Shown: positions 19,800 through 28,800 of the stretch, one piece after another | Position numbering within the stretch: position 1 is the first letter of the stretch | Layout of the letters: every line of letters begins with the position of its first letter | NCBI GenBank assembly: GCA_964628235.1 | Contig: CAZVLU010000014.1 | Coordinates: 4,989 to 68,988, forward strand | DNA: 64,000 nt | From: CAMAVH01 sp964628235 | GTDB taxonomy: Bacteria; Pseudomonadota; Alphaproteobacteria; SMXQ01 | Reading direction: 5' to 3' | The notes under the pieces: generated by a model | Told to the model about the DNA's origin: nothing | Seen by the model: the letters and a program-made list of their open reading frames with translations, nothing else | The model's database searches: none | Position numbers and translations under genes: made by a program

Positions 19800-20405
19800 C
19801 TAGAACTCGACTCCGGCTTGCGCCTTCACGCCGGCGCGGAAGGGATGTTTCACCAGCGTCATCTCGGTGACGAGATCGGCGGCGTCGATCAGTTCAGGCT
19901 TGGCGTTGCGCCCGGTGATGATCACATGGGTGTCGGCCGGCTTGGCAGTGAGCGTGGCAAGCACCTCGTTGATATCGAGATAGTCGTAGCGCAGCGCGAT
20001 GTTCAACTCGTCGAGCAGGATCATGCGATAGCTGGCGTCCATGATCAGCCGCTTGGCCTCGGCCCAGGCGGCTTCGGCGCTGGCGATGTCGCGCGCGCGG
20101 TCCTGGGTGTCCCAGGTGAATCCTTCGCCCATGGCGCGAATCGTCACCTGGTCGGGGAATTTCTCCAGCACCGTGCGTTCGCCGGTATCCCACTTGCCCT
20201 TGATGAACTGCACGACACCGACGCGCATGCCATGACCGACGGCCCGCAGCACCATGCCGAAGGCGGCGGTCGACTTGCCCTTGCCGGTGCCGGTATGGAC
20301 GATGACCAGGCCTTTTTCGATGGTCTTGCCGGCCATCATCTTGTCGCGCGATTCCTTGCGGATGCGCGCCTTCTCGTTGGCGCGTTGGTTCAGGTCATCG
20401 CTCAT
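19800..20405 (-). CDS. cobO: Cob(I)yrinic acid a,c-diamide adenosyltransferase
   Basis: CobO/BtuR attaches the 5'-deoxyadenosyl group from ATP to the corrinoid cobalt. The 201-residue protein has the P-loop VIVHTGTGKGKSTAAFG, the VGVVQFIKGKW block and LLDELNIALRYDYLD, all diagnostic of the family. I placed the start at 20405, where ATG overlaps the cobN stop (ATGA); the open frame continues upstream inside cobN but looks unrelated. It is followed directly by cobQ. Confidence 0.96.
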   Translation of the reverse strand: MSDDLNQRANEKARIRKESRDKMMAGKTIEKGLVIVHTGTGKGKSTAAFGMVLRAVGHGMRVGVVQFIKGKWDTGERTVLEKFPDQVTIRAMGEGFTWDTQDRARDIASAEAAWAEAKRLIMDASYRMILLDELNIALRYDYLDINEVLATLTAKPADTHVIITGRNAKPELIDAADLVTEMTLVKHPFRAGVKAQAGVEF

Positions 20406-23400
20406 AAGACAGCTTCCTTGCCGGAGAGTTTCATCAGTTCGCCGATGGCGCGGTTCGAGGTCGGCTTCCATAGGCCGCGCTCTTGCGCTTCAAGCAACCT
20501 AGCGCTCATTTCCTTGAGCGCCGCCGGATTGGCTTCGGCGACGAAGGCTTGCACCGCCGGATCTGCGATATAGGCGTCATAGACCGCGTCGAAATGGTGA
20601 TCGGCGACGGCGCCGGTCGTCGCAGCGAAGGCGAAGAGATAATCGACCGTCGCCGCCATTTCGAAGGCGCCCTTGTAGCCGTGGCGCATGACGCCTTTGA
20701 GCCATTTGGGATTGACGGCGCGGGCGCGCACGACGCGGCCGATCTCCTCGCGCAAAGTGCGGATGCGCGGCGACTCGGGGCGCGAATGGTCGTTGTGGTA
20801 GATCTCGGGCGCAGCCCCGCGCGCCTCGGTCACGGCGGCGGCGATGCCGCCCTCGAATTGGTAGTAATCGTCGGAATCGAGCAGGTCGTGCTCGCGGTTG
20901 TCCTGGTTGTGCAGCACGGCTTCGACTCGGGCTAGGCGTTTGCCGAAGGTATCGTGCGCCGCAGCGCCTTCCGCGCCGGCGCCGTAGGCATAGCCGCTCC
21001 AGGCGACGTAAGCCTTGGCGAGATCGGCGGCAGTGGACCAGCCGCGCTCATCGATCAAAGCTTGCAGCCCAGCGCCGTATGCGCCGGGCTTGGAGCCGAA
21101 CACGCGATAGGTGGCGCGGCGTTCGGCGTCCTTTTGCGTCATGCCTTGCGCGATGAACGTTTCTTGCTCCTCATTTGCGCGGGCGGCGAGCGGGTTTTGA
21201 TCGGCGGGTTCGTCGAGCGCGGCGACGGCGCGGGCTGCCGAATCGAACAGATCGATCAGGCCGGGGAAGGCATCGCGGAAAAAGCCGGAGACGCGCAGGG
21301 TCACGTCGATGCGCGGCCTATTCAAAATGGACAGCGGCAAAATCTCGAAGCCGGTGACGCGGCGCGAAGCGTTGTCCCAGGTCGGTTTGACGCCCATCAG
21401 CGCCAAGCCTTGGGCGATGTCGTCGCCGCCGGTGCGCATGTTGGACGTGCCCCACGCCGACAATGCTACGGCGCGCGGGTATTCGCCCTTCTCTTGGGCA
21501 TGGCGTTCGATGAGCAGCGTCGCCGACTTCCAGCCGAGCGTCCAGGCAGCGGGCGTCGGCACGGCGCGGGTATCGACCGAATAGAAATTGCGGCCGGTCG
21601 GCAGCACGTCGGGCCGGCCGCGCGTCGGCGCGCCGCTCGGTCCCGGCGGCACGAAACGCCCGGCGAGACCGGCGAGCAGGCCGTTCAGTTCAGCGTCGCC
21701 GCACGCGGCGACTGCGGGGCGCAACTGGCCGTCGATTTGCGCCATGACGCTTTGCGTGCGCAGCCAAGCTGCGTCGGGCTTGGCGTTGCCGGCGACCAGC
21801 TTGCGCGCGAGCAATTCAAGGCGCTCGACCGTATCGCCTGCGCTGCGCCACGGCGTGTCATGTTCAAGTGCAGTGGGGCGCGGGCCGCTCCAAGCTTCGG
21901 CCATGTCGCAAGCTAGCGGATCGACATCGAGGGCGAGGTCAGCGGCGAGGGCGCGCAGCAATGATGTTTCGCCGTCATTGCCCGCGCGCGGCACGCGGGC
22001 GAGCGCCACCAACAGATCGGTGAGCTGATCACTGGTCGGGCTGACGCCGAAGATATGCAGGCCGTCGCGAATTTGCAGCTCTTTCAATTCGCAGAGATAG
22101 CCATCGAGCTTGGCAAGTGCGTCGATTTCGTCGGCGCTGGGCGAGATGCCGCAATCGGCGGCGATGCCGTGGCGGCGTGCGAGGTCGAGTATTTCGCCTG
22201 ACAGCAGTTTGCAGCGGCGTGGATCGACGCCGCTGGCCTCGAAATATTCATCGACCAGCCGTTCGAGATCGCGCAACGGGCCGTAGGATTCGGCGCGCGT
22301 CAGCGGCGGCGTCAGATGATCGATGATGCAGGCGGCAGCCCGGCGCTTCGCCTGGGTACCCTCGCCGGGATCGTTGACGATGAAGGGGTAGAGATGCGGC
22401 AAGGGCCCGAGCGCCGCTTCGGGCAGGCAGTCCTCCGACAGCGCCAACGCCTTGCCCGGCAGCCATTCGAGATTGCCATGTTTGCCGAGATGGACGATGG
22501 CGTCGGCGCGAAAGGCGTCGCGGGCCCAGGCGTAAAAGGCGAGATAGCCATGCGGCGGTACTAGGGCCGGGTCATGGTAGCTCTGGCTCGGATCGATGTT
22601 GTAACCGCGCGCCGGTTGCAAGCCGATGGCGATATTGCCGCAGCGAAAGGCGGCGATAGCGAAGCGGCCGCAGTCGGTCTCGCCGGCACGGTAAAAGGGA
22701 TCGCTTTCCGGCGCGCCCCAGCGTGCCGTCACCGCATCGCGCACGGCTTTGGGCAGGCGCGCGAAGAACATCTGATAGTCGGCGAGCGAGAGGCTTTCGG
22801 CCTCGATACCGCGCTTGTTGTGGTCATTGGTTTGGCCGGCGAGCACGCGCGCCACAAGCTCGGCGCCGTCCTTCGGTAGATCACGGACGTCATAGCCCGC
22901 GTTCTGCAAGGCGGTGAGGACGACGACGGCGGAGGCCGGCGTGTCGAGTCCGACGCCGTTGCCGATGCGGCCGTCGCGGTTGGGATAGTTCGCCAGCATC
23001 AGCGAGACTCGGCGGTCGTTCGCCGGCTTGCGGCGCAAGCGCGCCCAGCCGCCGGCCAGTTCGGCGACGAAGCGTAAGCGGTCGGCGATGGGCGCATAAG
23101 TGGTGATGTCGGCCTGCGTCGCGGCATCGCGCGACGTCGCGGCTTTGAAAGAGACGGCGCGGGTGATGAGACGGCCATCGACTTCGGGCAGCGCGATATT
23201 CATGGCGATGTCGCGCGGGTTGAGGCCGCGCGTGCCGTTGCGCCAAGCCGCTTCCGTGCCGCCCGAGAAGATCACCTGCAGCTCGGGCGCGTCGAACGCC
23301 GGCGCGTAAGGTTCGCCGGGTGTGGCGCGCGAGAAGCCGGTGGCGTTGAGGATCACGTCCGGCGGCGCCGCGGCCATGAGTTGATCGACGATGGCGGCGG

Positions 23401-24133
23401 ACTGCGGCTCGCGCAAGCTCGCGGCGAAGATCGGCAGGGCGTTGAGGCCGGTGCGATCGAGCGCTGCGATGAGGCCATCGACTGGGGCGAGATTGCCGGC
23501 CTGGACCAGCGCGCGATAGAACAGGATCGCCGCCACGGGACGATCGGCCTGCCAATGGGCTTGCACTACGGTGAGGCTGTCCGCGCCGCCGGGCCAATAA
23601 ACCCCGGCCCGCAGAAGCGGCTTCGGCTCTTGCCAGGCGGTCATGCCGACTGCGAGATCGGCTGCGTAGCGCAGCAGGTTGGCGGCATTGTCGGGGCCGC
23701 CTTCCGCCATGTAGCGCCATAAGCGATGGACCGCTTCGGCAGGCAGCGTGCTGTCGGCCATCAGATCGGCGTCGGGCGCGTCATCACCCGGCAGGCAGGC
23801 GAGGCGGATTCGTTTGGCGCGGCAGACTCCGACGATTTCACTGAGGCCATAGGGCCAGTAGCCGCGTCCGCCGAGCACGCGCAGAATCACCAGCTTGGCC
23901 TTGGCGATCACGCTCTCGACATAGAGATCGACAGAGTAATTGTGGCCGAGCGCCATGAGATTGGCGAGACGTAGCGAAGGCGCATCCGGCCCCAGCGCGC
24001 GCTGCGCACCGGCCAGCAGAGCGATCTCGCTGTCGGCAGCGGTGAGATAGACGATGTCGCCCGGCGTCTGGCCGAGATCGACCGCAGCCGAACCGTCGGC
24101 GATGTCGCCCGGTTGCGCTGCGAGAAGATGCAT
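20402..24133 (-). CDS. cobN: Cobaltochelatase subunit CobN
   Basis: The large subunit of the ATP-dependent late cobalt chelatase, 1243 residues, homologous to magnesium chelatase H. Visible family blocks are VILRVLGGRGYWPYGLSE, VVLTALQNAGYDVRDLP, HLGKHGNLEWLPGKALALSE (about the middle), HLYPFIVNDPGEGTQAKRR and, near the C-terminus, HGYKGAFEMAATVDYLFAFA. It needs AAA+ partner subunits (CobS/CobT of the chelatase, not the synthase genes of the same name here), and none is in this window. It is directly adjacent to cobW and overlaps cobO by 4 bp. Confidence 0.97.
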   Translation of the reverse strand: MHLLAAQPGDIADGSAAVDLGQTPGDIVYLTAADSEIALLAGAQRALGPDAPSLRLANLMALGHNYSVDLYVESVIAKAKLVILRVLGGRGYWPYGLSEIVGVCRAKRIRLACLPGDDAPDADLMADSTLPAEAVHRLWRYMAEGGPDNAANLLRYAADLAVGMTAWQEPKPLLRAGVYWPGGADSLTVVQAHWQADRPVAAILFYRALVQAGNLAPVDGLIAALDRTGLNALPIFAASLREPQSAAIVDQLMAAAPPDVILNATGFSRATPGEPYAPAFDAPELQVIFSGGTEAAWRNGTRGLNPRDIAMNIALPEVDGRLITRAVSFKAATSRDAATQADITTYAPIADRLRFVAELAGGWARLRRKPANDRRVSLMLANYPNRDGRIGNGVGLDTPASAVVVLTALQNAGYDVRDLPKDGAELVARVLAGQTNDHNKRGIEAESLSLADYQMFFARLPKAVRDAVTARWGAPESDPFYRAGETDCGRFAIAAFRCGNIAIGLQPARGYNIDPSQSYHDPALVPPHGYLAFYAWARDAFRADAIVHLGKHGNLEWLPGKALALSEDCLPEAALGPLPHLYPFIVNDPGEGTQAKRRAAACIIDHLTPPLTRAESYGPLRDLERLVDEYFEASGVDPRRCKLLSGEILDLARRHGIAADCGISPSADEIDALAKLDGYLCELKELQIRDGLHIFGVSPTSDQLTDLLVALARVPRAGNDGETSLLRALAADLALDVDPLACDMAEAWSGPRPTALEHDTPWRSAGDTVERLELLARKLVAGNAKPDAAWLRTQSVMAQIDGQLRPAVAACGDAELNGLLAGLAGRFVPPGPSGAPTRGRPDVLPTGRNFYSVDTRAVPTPAAWTLGWKSATLLIERHAQEKGEYPRAVALSAWGTSNMRTGGDDIAQGLALMGVKPTWDNASRRVTGFEILPLSILNRPRIDVTLRVSGFFRDAFPGLIDLFDSAARAVAALDEPADQNPLAARANEEQETFIAQGMTQKDAERRATYRVFGSKPGAYGAGLQALIDERGWSTAADLAKAYVAWSGYAYGAGAEGAAAHDTFGKRLARVEAVLHNQDNREHDLLDSDDYYQFEGGIAAAVTEARGAAPEIYHNDHSRPESPRIRTLREEIGRVVRARAVNPKWLKGVMRHGYKGAFEMAATVDYLFAFAATTGAVADHHFDAVYDAYIADPAVQAFVAEANPAALKEMSARLLEAQERGLWKPTSNRAIGELMKLSGKEAVL

Positions 24134-25180
24134 TTAGGCCAAATATCCTTGCAGGCCGCGCGCGATGGCGGCGCGGTCGAGGCCGGTCTGGCCGATGATG
24201 ACGAGGCGCCCGTCGCGCGCTTCGCCTGCGGCCCAGGGCCGGTCGAAATAGCCGTTCAACCTCGTGCCCACGCCTTGCACCAGATGGCGCAAATCGCGTC
24301 CCGGCACGGCGAGGAAGCCCTTGAGGCGTAGGATATCGTGCGCGTCGGCCAATTTGGCCAGCGTCGCCATCAGCTCGTCTATGTCGGCGACAGGCTTGAG
24401 CGCCAGCGAGAAGCTCTCGAAGTCGTCGTGGTCGTGATCCAATTCCGTCTCATGGTGCGACGGGCGCGCGGCGAGATCGTCTTCGGCGGCAGCTTCCAGC
24501 CCGAGCAGCACCTCGATCGGCACGACGCCATGTTTGGTCGTGACGATCTTGACGCCAGCGCGACCATGTTCGGCGAGTCGCGCGCGCAAGTCGGCCTCCA
24601 CCGTGGCGAGCTCAGCGGCGCTCAGCAAGTCGCTTTTGTTGAGAATCACGAGATCGGCGCAGACCAGTTGATCTTCGAAGACTTCTTCGAGCGGATTGTC
24701 ATGCTCGAGGCTGGGGTCGGCGGCGGCTTGCGCGGCGAATGCCGCCGGATCGTCGGCGAAGCGGCCATCGAACACGGCGCGGGCATCGATCACGGCGATC
24801 ACGCCGTCGACGGTCACGCGCGATTTGATTTCGGGCCAGGCGAAGGCTTTGACCAGGGGCTTGGGCAACGCGAGGCCGCTGGTTTCGATCAAGATGCCGT
24901 CGGGCGGCTCGGCGCGGCCGAGCAGCGTCTCGATGGTCGGCAGGAAGTCGTCGGCGACGGTGCAGCAGATGCAGCCGTTGGCCAGTTCGATGATGTCCTC
25001 GTCGCGGCAGCCTTCGAAGCCGCAGGCCGACAGGATGCCGCCGTCGACGCCGGTCTCGCCGAACTCGTTGACGATCAGCGCCAGGCGGCGACCCTTGGCG
25101 GCTTTCACCGCATGGCTCATCAAGCTGGTCTTGCCGGCGCCGAGAAAGCCGGTGACGACGGTGGCGGGAATGCGGTTCAT
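24134..25180 (-). CDS. cobW: CobW GTPase (metallochaperone of the COG0523 family)
   Basis: A G3E-family GTPase of 348 residues, thought to deliver cobalt for corrin synthesis. The P-loop VTGFLGAGKTSLMSH is at the N-terminus, the metal-binding CXCC motif is in NGCICCTVADDF, the NKSD guanine-recognition motif follows, and a His/Asp stretch (HHETELDHDHDDFES) lies before the C-terminal domain. Its ATG overlaps the cobU stop by 4 bp and its own stop abuts the cobN ATG, so it is tightly coupled to the chelatase gene it is presumed to serve. Confidence 0.95.
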   Translation of the reverse strand: MNRIPATVVTGFLGAGKTSLMSHAVKAAKGRRLALIVNEFGETGVDGGILSACGFEGCRDEDIIELANGCICCTVADDFLPTIETLLGRAEPPDGILIETSGLALPKPLVKAFAWPEIKSRVTVDGVIAVIDARAVFDGRFADDPAAFAAQAAADPSLEHDNPLEEVFEDQLVCADLVILNKSDLLSAAELATVEADLRARLAEHGRAGVKIVTTKHGVVPIEVLLGLEAAAEDDLAARPSHHETELDHDHDDFESFSLALKPVADIDELMATLAKLADAHDILRLKGFLAVPGRDLRHLVQGVGTRLNGYFDRPWAAGEARDGRLVIIGQTGLDRAAIARGLQGYLA

Positions 25181-25788
25181 CGATCGATCCTTAAATTCTC
25201 ATCTTTCATAACGAGCGGCAGGCCAGCGGCCACGAAGACGACGCGGTTGGCGGCGCGCGCCACCGCTTGATTGAGCAGGCCGGCTTCGTCGCGGAAAGCG
25301 CGGGCCAGCGCATTGTCGGGGACGATGCCGAGGCCGACTTCGTTGGCGATGAGCACGACGGGGCCATTGAGCGCTTGCAAGGTCGCGACCAGCCGCTCGC
25401 GTTCAGCGGCGAGATCGCGCCCGGCGAGCAGATGGTTGGTCAGCCACAGGGTCAGGCAATCGACGAGAACGGCACGGCCGCCGCCGGCGACGAGCGCGCC
25501 TGCGAGATGCAGAGGTTCTTCCACCGTCTCCCACAAGGCGCCGCGCCGTTCCCGATGCAGCGCGATGCGCTCGCGCATTTCCGGATCGCGCGCTTCAGCG
25601 GTGGCGATATAGAGCGGGCGCGGGCTCGGCGGCCGATTCGCTTGGGCGATGAGGCCTTCGGCATAGGCGCTTTTGCCCGAGCGCGCGCCGCCGAGGATCA
25701 GCGTCACGCGCGGCAGGACGGTTGCGTAAGTCGTCGTATGTTGGCCGGATGACGCAGGTATGGCGTGCGCAGACAGAGATGACGTCAC
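25177..25788 (-). CDS. cobU: Adenosylcobinamide kinase / adenosylcobinamide-phosphate guanylyltransferase
   Basis: CobU (CobP) phosphorylates adenosylcobinamide and then transfers GMP to it. The 203 residues include the P-loop TLILGGARSGKSAYAE (about residues 29-44), YIATAEARDPEMRERI with the HRERR following, and the C-terminal ANEVGLGIVPDNALARAFRD. The start is GTG at 25788; a GGAGG sits 6 bases upstream and is part of a hairpin described separately. It is the first gene after the cobalamin riboswitch and overlaps cobW. Confidence 0.95.
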   Translation of the reverse strand: MTSSLSAHAIPASSGQHTTTYATVLPRVTLILGGARSGKSAYAEGLIAQANRPPSPRPLYIATAEARDPEMRERIALHRERRGALWETVEEPLHLAGALVAGGGRAVLVDCLTLWLTNHLLAGRDLAAERERLVATLQALNGPVVLIANEVGLGIVPDNALARAFRDEAGLLNQAVARAANRVVFVAAGLPLVMKDENLRIDR

Positions 25789-25810
25789 GGCGATCCTCCC
25801 TCCGAGGATG
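25789..25810 (-). promoter_or_regulatory. Hairpin sequestering the cobU ribosome binding site (riboswitch expression platform)
   Basis: Read on the minus strand, this stretch folds as ATCCTC, loop GGAGG, GAGGAT. The 3' arm overlaps the GGAGG that lies 6 bases before the cobU GTG, so the hairpin would hide the ribosome binding site. The loop GAGG is complementary to CCUC in the L5-type hairpin loop of the riboswitch just upstream, the expected kissing-loop partner. This points to translational control. The fold is by eye, not computed. Confidence 0.65.
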
Positions 25811-25814
25811 TGGG

Positions 25815-26005
25815 TTGCCTCAAATGTGACGCGGAGGTCTCCTGGCTCGCGGTTTCATCCGAGGATGGAACCGGATCGCCTTCCCGGCGCGTCGCTCGCG
25901 CCAGTGGCCAAATGATCCGGAAAAAAGCCGCTTACAGTTGCGGGGGCAGCGCCGGCCTCGCCTTGCGGCTCACCGGCTTCCCTGTCGCATCACGGCGCGG
26001 ACCGT
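25815..26005 (-). ncRNA. Cobalamin (B12) riboswitch
   Basis: On the minus strand the conserved riboswitch core is seen in order: GGGAAGCCGGTG (25971-25982), GCCCCCGCAACTGTAAGCGG (25928-25947), GCCACTG (25902-25908), GGGAAGGCG (25877-25885) and the B12 box GCCAGGAGACCT (25835-25846). A hairpin with CATC/GATG arms (25856-25867) between the last two corresponds to the L5-side element. Ends are approximate. It sits in the 5' leader of cobU-cobW-cobN-cobO-cobQ and should repress them when adenosylcobalamin is high. Confidence 0.95.
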
Positions 26006-26060
26006 AGCATGGCGCTGTGGCGGGAGCGAGTCTGCCGACTGAGATGAGAGGTTTATTGGC

Positions 26061-26714
26061 TCAGCGCGGCAGCCAATTGACCAGGCTGATGCGCCAGGGG
26101 CGCATGGCGCCGGGAGCTGGGCCGCCATCATGGGTCAGCACATGGTCGAGGCGCGTCAGGGTCACGTTGTCGATCTGGAACGACAAGGCGGCGTCCGGCT
26201 CCAGGCCAAGCGTATAGGCGAGGGCGGCGCGGATCGAGCCGCCATGGGCGAAGGCGATGATGTCGCGCCCGGCATGGATGCGGTTCATCCGCTCGACGAC
26301 GCGGCCGACGCGCTTGATCACGTCGGCGAAGCTCTCGCCTTCCGGCGGCCGCTCCCTGGCGGGGTTGCGGATGAAATCGGCGAAGCTGTCGCCGAGATGG
26401 TTCTGCAACTGCATATAGGTCATGCCCTGCCATTTGCCGAAATGCTGTTCGGCGATATCGGGCTCGACGATGATGTCCGGCGGCGCGTGATCGACCAGAT
26501 GAGGGATCACCGCTTCGGCCGTTTGCCGCGTGCGTTGCAGATGGCTGGTGAGCCAGACGGCGTGGGGCGGCAGCACGGCGGCGAGCGGCGCGAAACATTC
26601 GTTGCCTTCGCAGCGCGCCGGCAGGTCGTTCTGGCCGTAGAGACGGCGCTCGGGATTGTCGACCGGCGCGTGGCGAATCCACCACCAGCGGGTCGTGATG
26701 ATGGGTTCAGCCAT
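26061..26714 (-). CDS. cobC: Histidine phosphatase family protein, probable alpha-ribazole phosphatase
   Basis: A 217-residue phosphoglycerate-mutase-like phosphatase. The phosphohistidine region is WWIRHAPVDN (about residues 11-20), an RHA variant of the usual RHG; the second active-site histidine is in IIAFAHGGSIRAAL. In cobalamin synthesis this family removes the phosphate from alpha-ribazole-5'-phosphate or from the adenosylcobalamin phosphate product. The assignment leans on context: its ATG overlaps the cobS stop codon by one base, and it lies just upstream of the riboswitch. The start at 26714 was chosen for that overlap. Confidence 0.85.
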   Translation of the reverse strand: MAEPIITTRWWWIRHAPVDNPERRLYGQNDLPARCEGNECFAPLAAVLPPHAVWLTSHLQRTRQTAEAVIPHLVDHAPPDIIVEPDIAEQHFGKWQGMTYMQLQNHLGDSFADFIRNPARERPPEGESFADVIKRVGRVVERMNRIHAGRDIIAFAHGGSIRAALAYTLGLEPDAALSFQIDNVTLTRLDHVLTHDGGPAPGAMRPWRISLVNWLPR

Positions 26715-27595
26715 TATGCGAGCGCGACCACGACGAGCATCATCGCCGCTTCCGACATCTGCTGCGCGGCGCCCAGCACGTCGCCCGTTAAGCCACCGAT
26801 GCGGCGCTTGGCGAACCAGCCGATGAAGGCAGCGGTGCCGGCGCCGACGGCGAAGGCGATGAAGCCGGCGGCGGGGCCGAGGAACAGCAACGCCAGCGCC
26901 GCGCCGAGCAGCAGCGCCAGCACCACCTGGTTCTCCTCGGGACGGCCGGCTTGAACAGCCAATCCATCGGCGCGCGCCGGCGGGATGTAGCGCATCAACG
27001 CCGGCAGAAAGGCGCGCGAGGCGGCGGCCGAACCCAGCAGCATGGTGGCGACATGGTCGGACCAGCCGAGCGCCGTGATGCTGCCGGTCTTGATGCCGAC
27101 GACGATGATCAGCGCCAAGGTGCCGAAGGTGCCAATGCGCGAATCGCGCATGATGCGCAGGCGGGTCTCTTTGTCTTTGTGCGATCCGGCGCCGTCGGCG
27201 AGATCGGCGAGGCCGTCTTCGTGCAATGCGCCGGTGAAGAAGATCATCGCGCCGATCGCGATGAAGGCGGCCGCTTCGGGCGGCAGTTTCAGGGCGCTGC
27301 AGATGGCGTAGGTCAAAGCGCCCGCAGCGCCGATGACAAGGCCGGCGAGCGGGAAGGCGCGCGCGCCGTAACGCAGGGCAGCGCGGGCGTCCTGGCCTTC
27401 GGGCAATTTCGGCCGCACCGGCAAGATGGTGAGGAAGCTCAAGGCGACGATCAAATCGTGCCACCAGCCGGTCAGGATATGCGTCGCGGTATCCCTGTTG
27501 GTTTTTTCAGGGTTAACCTTCTCTGCGGGCTCGGCCCGAGATGGCTCAGGCGGCGGCGGGACAGGCTGCGGGTCGTTCGGCGGCAGGTCGGACAT
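26714..27595 (-). CDS. cobS: Adenosylcobinamide-GDP ribazoletransferase (cobalamin-5'-phosphate synthase)
   Basis: CobS (CobV in other naming) joins adenosylcobinamide-GDP to alpha-ribazole phosphate in the inner membrane. The 293-residue protein has an unusual proline-rich N-terminal extension of about 35 residues, then the family core: ALSFLTILPVRP, the metal-binding GALHEDGLADLADG (about residues 122-135), MRDSRIGTFG and several hydrophobic helices ending in VALA. The ATG at 27595 is the first plausible start. It is coupled to cobC and divergent from cobT, with 159 bp between them. Confidence 0.95.
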   Translation of the reverse strand: MSDLPPNDPQPVPPPPEPSRAEPAEKVNPEKTNRDTATHILTGWWHDLIVALSFLTILPVRPKLPEGQDARAALRYGARAFPLAGLVIGAAGALTYAICSALKLPPEAAAFIAIGAMIFFTGALHEDGLADLADGAGSHKDKETRLRIMRDSRIGTFGTLALIIVVGIKTGSITALGWSDHVATMLLGSAAASRAFLPALMRYIPPARADGLAVQAGRPEENQVVLALLLGAALALLFLGPAAGFIAFAVGAGTAAFIGWFAKRRIGGLTGDVLGAAQQMSEAAMMLVVVALA

Positions 27596-27754
27596 GACTC
27601 TCGCGTGGCTCTCTGGACTGTAATGGTGGCGGAGCGGAACGGGCGGTTGAATGCATAGGATCGGGCTTTGCGTATCGCCCGAACGGTTATAAGACAGATG
27701 CCCCGGCGATGCCAGATGGCCGCCTAAACCCCTTTTTGACGCGCATTTTCCCGC

Positions 27755-28798
27755 ATGGCCGCAGACTCCAGCCCGCTTTCCGGACCGCCCTCGACCTTCG
27801 ATGAGATCAGCCGCTTGCTGACGCGCTTGCCGACGGCTGACGCCGACGCGGTGGCCAAGACCCGCGCGCGCGAGGCGCAACTCACCAAGCCCTCCGGCGC
27901 GCTCGGCCGCCTGGAAGAGATCGCCGAATGGCTCGCCGGCTGGCAGGGCCGCCATCCGCCGCGCGCCGACCATCCGCGCGTCTGCGTCTTCGCCGCCAAC
28001 CATGGCGTCGCCGCGCGCGGCGTTTCGGCCTATCCGGCCGAGGTGACGGCGCAGATGGTCGCCAATTTCATCGACGGCGGCGCGGCTGTGAACCAGCTCT
28101 GCCAGATGATCGACGCCGATCTCCGCGTCTTCGAAATGACGCTGGAGACGCCGACGGCGGACTTCACCCAAGCGGCCGCCATGAGCGAGCAGGACTGCGT
28201 GCGCGCCATGGCTTACGGCATGATGGCGGTGGAACCCGGCATCGACGTGCTCTGCCTCGGCGAAATGGGCATCGCCAACACCACGGCGGCTGCCGCGCTC
28301 TGCATGGCGATGTTCGGCGGCACGGCGGCGGATTGGACCGGCCCGGGCACCGGTGTCGCCGGCGATCAATTGGCGAACAAACGCGACGTGGTTGCGGCGG
28401 GCGTCGCCCGTCATGCCGCGGCGGCCGGCAATCCGCTGAAGATTCTGCAATGCCTGGGCGGTCAGGAATTCGCCGCCATCTCCGGCGCCGTGCTGGCGGC
28501 GCGTCTGGCGCGCATCCCCGTCCTGCTCGACGGCTACGCTTCGACAACGGCAGCGGCGGTTCTCTATCAGCTCTCGCCGGATTTGCTCGACCATTGCATG
28601 GTCGCCCATTGCTCGGCCGAGCCGGGTCATAAGCGCCTGCTGGCGGCGATCAACAAGACGCCGCTGCTCGATCTCGGCATGCGGCTCGGCGAGGCGTCGG
28701 GCGCGGCGCTTGCGGTTACGCTCTTGAAGGCGGCGGTCGCTTGCCACAGCGGCATGGCGACGTTCGCGGAAGCCAGCGTCAGCACGAAAAGCGAGTAG
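27755..28798 (+). CDS. cobT: Nicotinate-nucleotide--dimethylbenzimidazole phosphoribosyltransferase
   Basis: CobT activates the lower ligand base by forming alpha-ribazole phosphate from nicotinate mononucleotide and dimethylbenzimidazole. The 347 residues show KPSGALGRLEEIAEWLAGWQ, VFAANHGVAARGVSAYP, LGEMGIANTTAAAAL and, near the C-terminus, the catalytic glutamate region LGEASGAALAVTLLKAA. It has its own upstream gap and is convergent with the ABC-2 permease gene, with only 2 bp between the stops. Confidence 0.97.
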   Translation: MAADSSPLSGPPSTFDEISRLLTRLPTADADAVAKTRAREAQLTKPSGALGRLEEIAEWLAGWQGRHPPRADHPRVCVFAANHGVAARGVSAYPAEVTAQMVANFIDGGAAVNQLCQMIDADLRVFEMTLETPTADFTQAAAMSEQDCVRAMAYGMMAVEPGIDVLCLGEMGIANTTAAAALCMAMFGGTAADWTGPGTGVAGDQLANKRDVVAAGVARHAAAAGNPLKILQCLGGQEFAAISGAVLAARLARIPVLLDGYASTTAAAVLYQLSPDLLDHCMVAHCSAEPGHKRLLAAINKTPLLDLGMRLGEASGAALAVTLLKAAVACHSGMATFAEASVSTKSE

Positions 28799-28800
28799 CT

